From Candidatus Parcubacteria bacterium (lineage in GTDB: Bacteria; Patescibacteriota; Minisyncoccia; Minisyncoccales; JAGLPU01), in the NCBI GenBank assembly GCA_023137175.1, contig JAGLPU010000021.1:1-59484 (forward strand): a stretch of 59,484 nucleotides of DNA, in the 5' to 3' direction. The notes beneath the pieces are model-generated. The model saw only the letters and a list, made by a program, of their open reading frames with translations, did not search any database and was not told the origin of the DNA. The position numbers and the translations under genes are program-made. Below, piece after piece: positions 42,075 to 49,739 of the stretch; the first letter of the stretch is position 1; each line of letters starts with the position of its first letter.

Positions 42075-43844
42075 ATGAAGATTAGAAATTTCAGCATTAT
42101 TAGTCATATTGATCACGGCAAGTCAACTTTAGCTGACCGGTTCTTGGAATTGACCAGTGCTATTGAAAAGAGAAAGATGCAGCCACAGTTTCTGGATATG
42201 ATGGATTTGGAAAGAGAAAAAGGAATAACCATAAAGATGCAGCCAATCCGGCTGAATTATGTTTTCAACGGTCAGCCATATATTTTGAATTTGATAGATA
42301 CTCCCGGTCATGTGGATTTTGGCTATGAAGTTTCCCGAGCCTTGGCCGCGGTGGAAGGAGCCGTTTTATTGGTTGACGCCAGTCAGGGAATCCAGGCTCA
42401 AACTTTGGCTAACTTAGAACTGGCTCAGAAACAAAACTTGGTGATTATTCCGGTGATAAATAAAATTGATTTGAGCCATGCCAGGGTGGAAGAAACTATT
42501 AAAGAACTGGCTGATGTTTTGGGTGTGGAAGAAAGCGAGGTGATAAAGATATCAGCCAAAAACAGTATTAATATTGAAGAAGTTCTTAAAGCAGTTGTGG
42601 AAAAGATTCCTGGTCCACCAGATAATTCAGATAAATCTTTCCGCGCCTTAATATTTGATTCTAAATATGATTCGTATAAGGGAGTGACAGCTTTTGTCAG
42701 AGCGGTTGACGGCAGAATTAAAACCGGAGAAAAGATTTATTTAATGGCTGAAAAAACAGAAGGAGAAGTAAAAGAAGTGGGATTTTTCATTCCAGAACTT
42801 TCTCCTTCTTCAGAATTAAAGTGCGGGGAAATAGGCTATATCGCTACAGGGATAAAGCAGCCAGACAAAGTAAAAATAGGAGACACTATCACTAATTCGG
42901 CTAAAGAGGCCTTGCTTGGATACGAAGAATCAAAGCCAATGGTTTTTCTTAGCATTTATCCGGAAGATACCGACGATCACAAAAATTTAAAAGAAGCTCT
43001 GGAAAAGATAAAGCTTACAGATGCCGCTTTTGATTTTAAGCCGGAAATGAAGACAGGACTGGGTCGTGGATTTCAGTGCGGATTTTTAGGTTTGCTACAT
43101 GCTGAAATTTTAACCGAGAGGATAAGAAGAGAATTTGATTTAAGCCTGGTTTTGTCCACTCCTTCAATTCTTTATAAAGCGGTTACCGGAGATAACAAGG
43201 AGACCTTGGTTTATACTCCCCAAGATTTTCCGGATCCTTCGGCCATCAAAGAGAGTTTTGAACTTTGGGTTAATCTTCAAATATTGACCCCGCAAGAATA
43301 TCTCAGTCAGGTGTTGGAGCTGTCAAAGCTTATTTCCGCCAAATATTTAGACACTCAATGGGTTGGGGGTAAAGCAAAGCTAATATTGGAAGCTCCTTTA
43401 AGGGAAATAATAGACCGTAATTTTTATGATAAGCTGAAAAGCGTTTCTCAGGGATTTGCTTCTATGAACTATGATATTTTGGACTGGAGAAAAGTTGAAC
43501 TGGTAAAGCTGGATATTTTGATTCTAGGAAAGAAAGAAGAATCCTTTGCTCGAATTGTTCCTAAAGAAAAAGCTCTGCCAGAAGGCAGAGATATGGTTAA
43601 AAAATTAAAGAAATTAATTCCTGATCAACTTTTTGCGGTTCCTGTCCAAGCGGCAGTGGGAGGAAAAGTAATCGCCAGAGAAACGATCAGCGCCAAGAGA
43701 AAAGATGTTACTGGTTATTTGTATGGAGGAGATGTTACCAGAAAGAATAAACTACTGGAAAAGCAAAAAAAAGGCAAGGCCGAGCTTAAAGCGAAAGGGA
43801 AGATCAGAATTCCTCCCGATGTCTATTTGAAAATTTTGAGCTAG
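42075..43844 (+). CDS. lepA: Elongation factor 4 (LepA)
   Basis: Ribosome-associated translational GTPase promoting back-translocation or assembly. 589 aa. G1 HIDHGKST, G2 region RE(KGITIK), G3 DTPGHVDF, G4 NKIDL, G5 SAK; then domains II, III, the EF-G-like domain V and the LepA-specific C-terminal domain (GRDMVKKLKKLIPDQLFAVPVQAAVGGKVIARETISAKRKDVT). Complete. No SD; preceded by a repeat fragment. Confidence 0.97.
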   Translation: MKIRNFSIISHIDHGKSTLADRFLELTSAIEKRKMQPQFLDMMDLEREKGITIKMQPIRLNYVFNGQPYILNLIDTPGHVDFGYEVSRALAAVEGAVLLVDASQGIQAQTLANLELAQKQNLVIIPVINKIDLSHARVEETIKELADVLGVEESEVIKISAKNSINIEEVLKAVVEKIPGPPDNSDKSFRALIFDSKYDSYKGVTAFVRAVDGRIKTGEKIYLMAEKTEGEVKEVGFFIPELSPSSELKCGEIGYIATGIKQPDKVKIGDTITNSAKEALLGYEESKPMVFLSIYPEDTDDHKNLKEALEKIKLTDAAFDFKPEMKTGLGRGFQCGFLGLLHAEILTERIRREFDLSLVLSTPSILYKAVTGDNKETLVYTPQDFPDPSAIKESFELWVNLQILTPQEYLSQVLELSKLISAKYLDTQWVGGKAKLILEAPLREIIDRNFYDKLKSVSQGFASMNYDILDWRKVELVKLDILILGKKEESFARIVPKEKALPEGRDMVKKLKKLIPDQLFAVPVQAAVGGKVIARETISAKRKDVTGYLYGGDVTRKNKLLEKQKKGKAELKAKGKIRIPPDVYLKILS

Positions 43845-43945
43845 ATAAAGCCAATCATTAAAAAACCAATCATTCCCAAGATTACAAAAAATATTAAGAT
43901 AATCCAGATAATTCTAAAAATAGTTTTCTTTTTAATCTTTTTCAT
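43841..43945 (-). CDS. Possible 34-aa membrane micropeptide antisense to the lepA-divIC gap
   Basis: Minus-strand ATG 43945 to TAG 43841: MKKIKKKTIFRI followed by a single long hydrophobic helix (IIWIILIFFVILGMIGFLMIG). Upstream on the minus strand is an extended -10 (TGC-TATCAT) whose end is 6 nt before the ATG, as in other leaderless starts here, with TTGCGT 16 nt further. The K-rich N-terminus and one TM are plausible for a real small membrane protein, but an AT-rich gap can create this by chance. Confidence 0.4.
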   Translation of the reverse strand: MKKIKKKTIFRIIWIILIFFVILGMIGFLMIGFI

Positions 43946-43951
43946 TAATAT

Positions 43952-44335
43952 ATGATAGCAAAATACAAGAAAAACGCAAAATATTCTTTCCAAACTATTT
44001 TCTCTTTTTCTTTTATTGGTGTTCTGGCATTGATTATATTAATGTTTCTTCTCACTTCTAATTCAAAGCTGAGCGAAAGAAAAGAAGAACTTAGCTCTCG
44101 GATTAGTTCCTTGTCTGAAGAGATACAGGTTTTAGAAAAAGAAAACCAGGAATTGAAAGCAGGAATTTTCCAGATTTCTCAAGACAGTTATTTAGAGAAG
44201 AAAGCGCGGGAGCAGTTTAACCTTAAAAAGCCAGGGGAAGAGGTGGTGGCTTTTATTAAAGAGGAAAGCGAGAAAGAAGAAGTAGAGGAGAAAGAAAACT
44301 TTTGGCAGAAACTCCTGAAAAAAATAAAGTTTTAG
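43952..44335 (+). CDS. FtsB/DivIC-like septum formation protein
   Basis: 127 aa. Short basic cytoplasmic N-terminus, one TM (about 18-38), then a periplasmic coiled coil (about 40-80) with heptads LSSRISSLSEEIQVLEKENQELKAG, and the DivIC/FtsB motif DSYLEKKAREQFNLKKPGEEVV. Acts in the FtsL-FtsB(DivIC)-FtsQ division complex. The tail is acidic/basic and variable. Its stop codon is the first base of repeat copy B. Confidence 0.85.
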   Translation: MIAKYKKNAKYSFQTIFSFSFIGVLALIILMFLLTSNSKLSERKEELSSRISSLSEEIQVLEKENQELKAGIFQISQDSYLEKKAREQFNLKKPGEEVVAFIKEESEKEEVEEKENFWQKLLKKIKF

Positions 44336-44511
44336 TGAGATGGTTCTAAATCTTTTCGTTGCGAAATTTTAGATTCTCGAGCGAGACAAGGAAAGTAAGT
44401 GAAAAGATTTGAGGCGTGATAGAGTCACAAAGAAAATCTTTTTAAGCAACTTAACGAAATCGTAGCTTAAAATATAAAATTGTAGCAAAAATAGTTTTAT
44501 AACCAGTTCAC
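44335..44511 (+). repeat. Structured repeat element, copy B (upstream of tRNA-Gly)
   Basis: 177 nt. Terminal inverted segments GTGAGATGGTTCTAAA and TTTATAACCAGTTCAC pair except at three positions. Internal hairpins: TCTCG-AG-CGAGA (44375-44386), GTGA-TAGAG-TCAC (44416-44428) nested in a perfect 9-bp stem AAAAGATTT / AAATCTTTT (44402-44442). TTAACG-N16-TATAAA at 44451-44478 is in the same place as the promoter-like pair of copy A. Ends 4 nt before tRNA-Gly. Confidence 0.7.
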
Positions 44512-44515
44512 AAAT

Positions 44516-44587
44516 GCGAGTGTCGTATAATGGCTATTACATAACCTTCCCAAGGTTGAGACGAGGGTTCGATTCCCTTCACTCGCT
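44516..44587 (+). tRNA. tRNA-Gly (anticodon CCC)
   Basis: Acceptor stem GCGAGTG / CACTCGC, D arm with AATGGCTAT loop, anticodon stem TAACC / GGTTG with loop TTCCCAA (anticodon CCC), T arm GAGGG-TTCGATT-CCCTT. Discriminator T; no encoded CCA. Confidence 0.93.
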
Positions 44588-44594
44588 TAATGGT

Positions 44595-44666
44595 GCCAGC
44601 ATGGCTCAGGGGTAGAGCAACTCTTTCGTAAAGAGGAGGTCGGGAGTTCGAATCTCTCTGCTGGCT
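44595..44666 (+). tRNA. tRNA-Thr (anticodon CGT)
   Basis: Acceptor GCCAGCA / TGCTGGC, D stem GCTC/GAGC, anticodon loop TTCGTAA (CGT), T arm GGGAG-TTCGAAT-CTCTC. Seven bases after tRNA-Gly, so they form one transcript. No encoded CCA. Confidence 0.94.
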
Positions 44667-44751
44667 TAATTATCCACTATTTAAAGAGTTGCAATTTTGA
44701 AGAGAATATAATATAAATAATTATAATTATTAATTAATATAGTCATAAAAT

Positions 44752-45519
44752 ATGGTTGTTAAAAATATTATGGATTTTTTAAAGAAAAATATAGCATCTT
44801 TGGTAATTATTATGGCTGGAGTTATCGCTATTTTTGCGGTAAGTTATATTCACAGCACTAACGCGCTTCCTTTGCCAGAAAACAATATTATTTCAACTAA
44901 TTTTATTGTTCTGTCTGCAGATGAAGTAGGGGAAAGAACAATTGCCTATATTAACGAATATCTTTTACAAAGTCCATCGACAGCTTCTTTAATAGGTATA
45001 GTGGAAGAAAATAAAGTATATAAATTAAAAGTTAAGATAGATAGCAATGAATTTGATTTATATGCCAGTTTAGATGGAGGATTGTTATTTCCGGAAGTAA
45101 TCAAACTGGAAGAAAAAACCAAAGAAGAAACTACTATCGGTAATTTTACTGCCGGTGAAAATCAAATTTGTGAAGAGAACGGTAAGCCAATTATTTATTT
45201 CTTCGGCTCTCCTGGCTGTCCTCACTGCGTCTGGGAGCATCCAATAGTGGAAAAAGCAGTTGCCCAGTTTGGAGATGAAATAGCTTTTCATAACAATATG
45301 GACGCCACTAAAGATATGGATGTGTTTTCCCAGTACAGCACTGGCGGTGTGCCGACAACGGTCCTGGGGTGCAAATATTGGAGAGTCGGTTCCGGGCAAA
45401 GCAATGGAGAGGAAGAAGAAGCTAGGATTTTGACAGCTTTAATTTGTAAATTAACGAATAATCAACCAGAAGGGGTTTGTAGCGGCGTTCAGGATTTAAT
45501 TAGCCAAATAGAATCCTAA
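44752..45519 (+). CDS. Membrane-anchored thioredoxin-fold protein
   Basis: 255 aa. N-terminal signal anchor (about residues 14-34, IASLVIIMAGVIAIFAVSYI), a poorly conserved domain (about 45-120), then a thioredoxin-like domain with the redox motif CPHC in FFGSPGCPHCVWEHP and a cis-Pro loop GGVPTTVLG. Two further Cys (GCKYW and VCSG) could form a second disulfide. Faces the cell exterior, probably oxidising or reducing exported proteins such as the Cys-rich pilin. No SD; AT-rich upstream. Confidence 0.75.
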   Translation: MVVKNIMDFLKKNIASLVIIMAGVIAIFAVSYIHSTNALPLPENNIISTNFIVLSADEVGERTIAYINEYLLQSPSTASLIGIVEENKVYKLKVKIDSNEFDLYASLDGGLLFPEVIKLEEKTKEETTIGNFTAGENQICEENGKPIIYFFGSPGCPHCVWEHPIVEKAVAQFGDEIAFHNNMDATKDMDVFSQYSTGGVPTTVLGCKYWRVGSGQSNGEEEEARILTALICKLTNNQPEGVCSGVQDLISQIES

Positions 45520-45520
45520 T

Positions 45521-46390
45521 ATGAAGTATTTTGTGGGAATTGATATTGGTGCGACCAAAATTATTTTTCTTTTGTTGGCAAATAACAAAATTGTCAAAAA
45601 AAAGAAGATTCCCACTCCTAAAACCAAAATTGCTTTTTTTTCAGCTTTGAAAGAAAATTTAGTTTTAGAAACCAAGCCTATCGCCGGAGTCGGCATAGGA
45701 GTTCCAGCTCTTTTAGACATTAAAAGAGAATTAGTTTTAAATTCACCAAATTTACCTTATCTTAATAATTGTCCCTTGCCACAGCTTGTTAAGGGATTTT
45801 TGTTTAAAAAATCAGCTGTTGCCATGGATAATGATGCTAACTGTTTTGCTCTGGCAGAGGCTTGTTTGGGAGCAGGACAAGAAGCTGAAGTTGTTTGCGG
45901 TATAACTCTGGGAAGCGGAATAGGGGCTGGGATAGTCTTAAACCGTAAAATTTATCATGGTGCTTATGGCTCTGGAGGAGAAGTGGGTCATATGAGCATT
46001 AAGTTTGACGGCTATAAGTGTTCCTGCGGAAGTTTTGGTTGTTTTGAAGAGTATGCTTCTGAAAAATTTTTCAAAAGAAGAAAAATCAGTTCAAAAGAAT
46101 TGGAGGTTGAAGCAAGCGCAGGAGATAAAAAAGCCTTGCAGCTTTTTTCCGATTACGGCAAATACTTAGGAATAGGGTTGGCCAATATAGTTAATGTTTT
46201 AGATCCGAAAATTATTGTTCTGGGAGGAGGAACTTCCAAGACTAGTAAGTTTTTTATGAAGTCAACTCAAGAGGAATGCTCTAAGAGAATTATTTCCCCT
46301 TTAGCTAAAAAATATGTTAGAATAAAAAAGGCTAAGCTTGGAGAATTTTCCGGAGCAGTCGGCGCAGCTTTACTATTAATTAAAAAATAA
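45521..46390 (+). CDS. ROK-family sugar kinase (glucokinase-like)
   Basis: 289 aa. ASKHA ATPase with N-terminal GIDIGATKI phosphate loop, the active Asp in MDNDANCFALAE, GSGIGAGIV, and the ROK zinc signature HMSIKF...CSCGSFGCFEEYAS. The histidine ligand is in GEVGH. Most likely phosphorylates glucose or an N-acylated amino sugar. Starts 1 nt after the thioredoxin-fold gene. Sugar specificity not predictable from sequence alone. Confidence 0.85.
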   Translation: MKYFVGIDIGATKIIFLLLANNKIVKKKKIPTPKTKIAFFSALKENLVLETKPIAGVGIGVPALLDIKRELVLNSPNLPYLNNCPLPQLVKGFLFKKSAVAMDNDANCFALAEACLGAGQEAEVVCGITLGSGIGAGIVLNRKIYHGAYGSGGEVGHMSIKFDGYKCSCGSFGCFEEYASEKFFKRRKISSKELEVEASAGDKKALQLFSDYGKYLGIGLANIVNVLDPKIIVLGGGTSKTSKFFMKSTQEECSKRIISPLAKKYVRIKKAKLGEFSGAVGAALLLIKK

Positions 46391-46398
46391 AAGAAACT

Positions 46399-46635
46399 AT
46401 GGAAGTAAAAGTATTCAGCACGCCAGTTTGTCCCTATTGTTATACTTTAAAAGAATTTTTAAAACAGCATAATATAGAATTTGAAGATATTGATGTTTCT
46501 CAAAACGAAGAGGAGCAGAAAAGAATGGTGGAAAAATCAGGGCAAATGGCGGTTCCTGTAGTGGAAATTGACGGAGAAATGATAATTGGTTTCGATAGGA
46601 AAAAGCTTTGTGAACTATTAAATATTGAAGAATAA
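46399..46635 (+). CDS. Glutaredoxin-like protein
   Basis: 78 aa. Redox motif CPYC near the N-terminus (VFSTPVCPYCYTLKEFL), the cis-Pro TVP-type motif as MAVPVVEIDG, and C-terminal GFDRKKLCELL. Matches the NrdH/YruB-type glutaredoxin family. Sits between the ROK kinase and gapA, so it may be simply co-expressed; possible partner of thiol enzymes such as GapA (inference). Confidence 0.88.
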   Translation: MEVKVFSTPVCPYCYTLKEFLKQHNIEFEDIDVSQNEEEQKRMVEKSGQMAVPVVEIDGEMIIGFDRKKLCELLNIEE

Positions 46636-46638
46636 AAT

Positions 46639-47646
46639 ATGACTAAAATTGCAATCAATGGATTCGGCCGAATTGGCCGCTTAGTGTTCAAACAAATAAT
46701 TGACCGCCATCCTAATTTGGAAGTGGTGGCGATTAATGACCTTACCGATTCTAAAACATTGGCCCATCTACTGAAATATGATTCTTTGTTTGGGATTTAC
46801 GGAAAAAATGTTGCGTCTACGAAAAACAGTATTTCAGTTGATGATAATGAGATAAAAATATTCGCTGAGAAAGATCCGGCTGAGTTGCCTTGGAAAGAAT
46901 TGGAGATAGATGTTGTTTTGGAATGCACGGGTTTTTTCAGAACAATTGAAGGAGCAAAAAAACACATTGACGCAGGCGCTAAGAAAGTAATTATTTCAGC
47001 TCCGGGCAAAGGAGAGGGTGTTCCTTCTTATTTATTAGGGATAAACGAAGAAGAGCTTGATTTAACTAAAACAGATATTATGGATATGGGCTCTTGCACC
47101 ACCAATTGTCTAGCTCCGGTAGCGAAAGTGTTGGACGAGAAATTTAAAATAGCGAGAGGATTTATGACTACTATTCATAGCTATACCAGTGACCAGCGGC
47201 TTTTAGATGCTCCGCATAAAGATTTGCGCAGAGCTAGGGCGGCAGCAGTAAACATTATCCCTACTACTACCGGAGCGGCCAAGGCTATCGGCAAAGCTCT
47301 GCCACAGCTGGAAGGGAAACTGGACGGGATTGCTTTGCGTGTTCCCACTGCCACTGTTTCCATAGTGGATTTGGTTTGCGAAGTGGAAAAACAGACTAGC
47401 ACTGAAGAGGTAAACAACGCTTTTATCAAAGCTTCTCAAGAGAAATATTTCCAGGGAATTTTTGCGGTTGAAGAAACTCCTTTAGTTTCTTCCGATTATG
47501 TTGGCAATTCTTTTTCTTCTATTGTAGACGCTCCCTTAACAATGGTTAAAGATAATTTAGTTAAAGTTGTTGCTTGGTATGATAATGAATGCGGCTACGC
47601 AACCCGTATGGCGGAATTTGCCGAACTAATAGGCGAGAAGCTTTAA
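46639..47646 (+). CDS. gapA: Glyceraldehyde-3-phosphate dehydrogenase
   Basis: 335 aa. N-terminal NGFGRIGRLVFKQI, catalytic Cys in GSCTTNCLAPVAKV, His in TIHSYTSDQRLLDAPHKDLRRARAAA and C-terminal VAWYDNECGYATRM. NAD(P)-dependent, full length. Acts with Pgk (36.4 kb) and begins the gluconeogenic run that continues with Acs, Pps, Fbp and aldolase, but is separated from them by a strong terminator. Confidence 0.97.
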   Translation: MTKIAINGFGRIGRLVFKQIIDRHPNLEVVAINDLTDSKTLAHLLKYDSLFGIYGKNVASTKNSISVDDNEIKIFAEKDPAELPWKELEIDVVLECTGFFRTIEGAKKHIDAGAKKVIISAPGKGEGVPSYLLGINEEELDLTKTDIMDMGSCTTNCLAPVAKVLDEKFKIARGFMTTIHSYTSDQRLLDAPHKDLRRARAAAVNIIPTTTGAAKAIGKALPQLEGKLDGIALRVPTATVSIVDLVCEVEKQTSTEEVNNAFIKASQEKYFQGIFAVEETPLVSSDYVGNSFSSIVDAPLTMVKDNLVKVVAWYDNECGYATRMAEFAELIGEKL

Positions 47647-47671
47647 TCACCGTTGATAAAAGAATTACAAT

Positions 47672-47704
47672 AAAACTGACAGAGGCTGGGCCTCTGTCAG
47701 TTTT
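47672..47704 (+). terminator. Strong terminator after gapA
   Basis: A perfect 15-bp stem AAAACTGACAGAGGC / GCCTCTGTCAGTTTT, loop TGG, followed by a GTTTG and TTTT tail. Isolates gapA from acs. Confidence 0.95.
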
Positions 47705-47731
47705 GTTTGTTTTCATGAAATTTGTTATACT
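47703..47731 (+). promoter_or_regulatory. Promoter of the acs operon, TTGTTT-N17-TATACT with TGT extension
   Basis: TTGTTT 47703-47708 begins in the terminator tail, TG-T 47723-47725, TATACT 47726-47731. Predicted start about 47738, giving a 57-nt leader. Confidence 0.65.
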
Positions 47732-47753
47732 ATTTAGAAGAATAAACAATAAT

Positions 47754-47784
47754 AGTTTGTGCTAAACTTGGTTTAGAGCAAACT
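47754..47784 (+). promoter_or_regulatory. Hairpin in the acs 5' leader
   Basis: AGTTTG-TG-CTAAAC / TTG / GTTTAG-AG-CAAACT: two 6-bp helices around a 2x2 internal loop with a TTG loop. The only long leader hairpin before a metabolic operon here; could be a protein- or ligand-responsive element, or the operator of a repressor if read as DNA (it is a dyad). Confidence 0.45.
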
Positions 47785-47794
47785 CTAATAAATA

Positions 47795-49738
47795 ATGGCT
47801 AAAAAAATTCCGGCAAAGTTGATAAAAAAAGGAAACTCGTATTTCCCCGGAGCTGAGACTAAGAAAAAAGCTTGGCTAAAAGATAATTCTATTTATAAAG
47901 AAAGCCCTCTTAAATTTTGGGAAAAACAAGCTAAAGAGCTTTTTTGGTTTAAGAAATGGCAGAAGGTTTTTTCTCATAAACCGCCCTACTTCAAATGGTT
48001 CGTCAACGGAAAAACCAATATTACTGCGAGTATTTTTGAAGAAAATACCTTGGGTTTTAATAAAATCAAGAACAAAGTTGCTTTAATTTGGGAGCCGGAA
48101 CCTTTGGAAGAAAAACCAAGGATAATAACCTATTACGAACTTTTAAAAGAAGTTAACCGCTTTGCCAATGTTCTTAAAAGAATGGGAGTTAAAAAAGGCG
48201 ATAAAGTGGGAATTTATCTTCCGATGATTCCGGAAGCAATGATATCTATGCTGGCTTGTGCCAGAATCGGAGCAATTCATGCGGTTGTTTTTTCCGCTTT
48301 CAGTCCGACAGCCTTGAAGTTGCGCTTACAAGACACTCAGACAAAAGTTTTAATTACTGCTGACGGTTACTACCGAAAAGGAAAGATTGTTAATTTAAAG
48401 CAAAACGCGGATAAAGGGGTTGAAGGAACAAATGTTAAAAAAATAGTGGTTGTTCAACGCGCCAAGAATGAAATTTCAATGAAAAAGAATAGAGATTATT
48501 TTTGGCATGATTTGACTCAAAAAGAAAGCGATTCTTGTGAGCCAATAATAATGGACGCTGAAGATTTGTTATTCATACTCTATACCAGCGGTAGTACTGG
48601 GAAGCCCAAAGGAACGGTTCAAGCTTGCGGAGGATATGCAGTTCAGGCATATGCCACGGCCAAATACATTTTTGATTTGAAAGAAGATGATATTTTCTGG
48701 TCAACCGCTGATGTGGGATGGGTTACTGGACATACTTATAGTTGCTACGGACCGTTACTTAACGGCGCCACTTTTGTTATTTTTGAAGGCTTGCCAAGTT
48801 GGCCGAGCCCTGATCGCTGGGCTCAGACAATTGAGAAATACGGAGCAACGATTTTTTACACCGCTCCCACGGCAGTCAGAATGTTCATTAAAACATTAGG
48901 CAGTCTTAATAAGTATAAATTTGATAGCTTGCGAATTATCGGTTCAGTGGGAGAGCCGATTGACGAATCATCCTGGAATTGGTTTTTTGAAGAGGTTGGT
49001 AAAGGAAAATGTTCTTTGGTTGATACTTGGTGGCAGACTGAAACAGGAGGTATTATAATGACTTCTTTGCCAGGCATCGGTCCGTTTAAGCCTTGCTTTA
49101 CCGGTTTGCCTTTCCCTGGAGTGAAAGTTGATATTTTAGACGACGAAGGCAAGTCTCTGCCTCCCAATAAAGAGGGGAATTTAGTGATTTTGCCTCCTTT
49201 TAATCCCGGCTTATTGCGCGGAGTTTATAAAAATCCAGAAAGATATGTAAAAACTTATTGGTCACAGTTTGGTAAAAAGATCTATTTTACCAGTGATACC
49301 GCCTATAAAGATAAAAAAGGCTTAATCAGGATTGTGGGCCGATCTGATGATGTGATTAAGGTCGCCGGACATCGTTTGACCACTGGCGAGCTGGAAGACG
49401 CCATAAATCAATTAAAAGATATTACTGAAAGTGCGGTAATTGGAATTCCAGACAAGATTAAAGGGCAGGCGCCGATTGCTTTTATAATTTCCGGGACGAA
49501 AAAATCTCTAGCAGTTTTGGAAACGGAAATTAAAACACAAGTGAGGAAAGAAATAGGGCCGATTGCTTCTTTAAAGAAAGTTTATCTGGTTGCTGATTTA
49601 CCCAAAACAAGAAGCGGTAAAATAATGCGTCGGATTTTAAGGAAATTATTCTCTGGCGAGAATTTGGGAGACCTCTCCACCTTAGCCAATGCGGAAAGCG
49701 TGGAAGCAATTAAAAAAGTAATTAAAACGCAGAAATAA
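47795..49738 (+). CDS. acs: Acetyl-CoA synthetase (AMP-forming)
   Basis: Activates acetate to acetyl-CoA with ATP. 647 aa. Acyl-adenylate signature LYTSGSTGKPKGTVQ, A5 motif VDTWWQTETGG, hinge Asp in GRSDDVIKVAGHRL and catalytic Lys in KTRSGKIMRRILRKLF. Length and N-terminus fit true Acs rather than a generic acyl-CoA ligase; propionate is possible. First gene after a promoter and leader hairpin, followed by pps 1 nt later, so acetate or acetyl-CoA status may control the operon. Confidence 0.92.
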   Translation: MAKKIPAKLIKKGNSYFPGAETKKKAWLKDNSIYKESPLKFWEKQAKELFWFKKWQKVFSHKPPYFKWFVNGKTNITASIFEENTLGFNKIKNKVALIWEPEPLEEKPRIITYYELLKEVNRFANVLKRMGVKKGDKVGIYLPMIPEAMISMLACARIGAIHAVVFSAFSPTALKLRLQDTQTKVLITADGYYRKGKIVNLKQNADKGVEGTNVKKIVVVQRAKNEISMKKNRDYFWHDLTQKESDSCEPIIMDAEDLLFILYTSGSTGKPKGTVQACGGYAVQAYATAKYIFDLKEDDIFWSTADVGWVTGHTYSCYGPLLNGATFVIFEGLPSWPSPDRWAQTIEKYGATIFYTAPTAVRMFIKTLGSLNKYKFDSLRIIGSVGEPIDESSWNWFFEEVGKGKCSLVDTWWQTETGGIIMTSLPGIGPFKPCFTGLPFPGVKVDILDDEGKSLPPNKEGNLVILPPFNPGLLRGVYKNPERYVKTYWSQFGKKIYFTSDTAYKDKKGLIRIVGRSDDVIKVAGHRLTTGELEDAINQLKDITESAVIGIPDKIKGQAPIAFIISGTKKSLAVLETEIKTQVRKEIGPIASLKKVYLVADLPKTRSGKIMRRILRKLFSGENLGDLSTLANAESVEAIKKVIKTQK

Positions 49739-49739
49739 A

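Noticed and set aside
39598-44511. Structured repeat as a classical MITE
   Set aside because: The ends are imperfect inverted repeats, but no target-site duplication or transposase-like ends are visible; left as an RNA/promoter module candidate rather than an insertion.
44667-44751. Gene or terminator between tRNA-Thr and the thioredoxin-fold gene
   Set aside because: Only AT-rich sequence with several TATAAT-like strings; nothing specific can be assigned.
47181-47439. Two long minus-strand frames inside gapA
   Set aside because: Shadows of a strongly conserved GapA sequence; no promoter or known motif.
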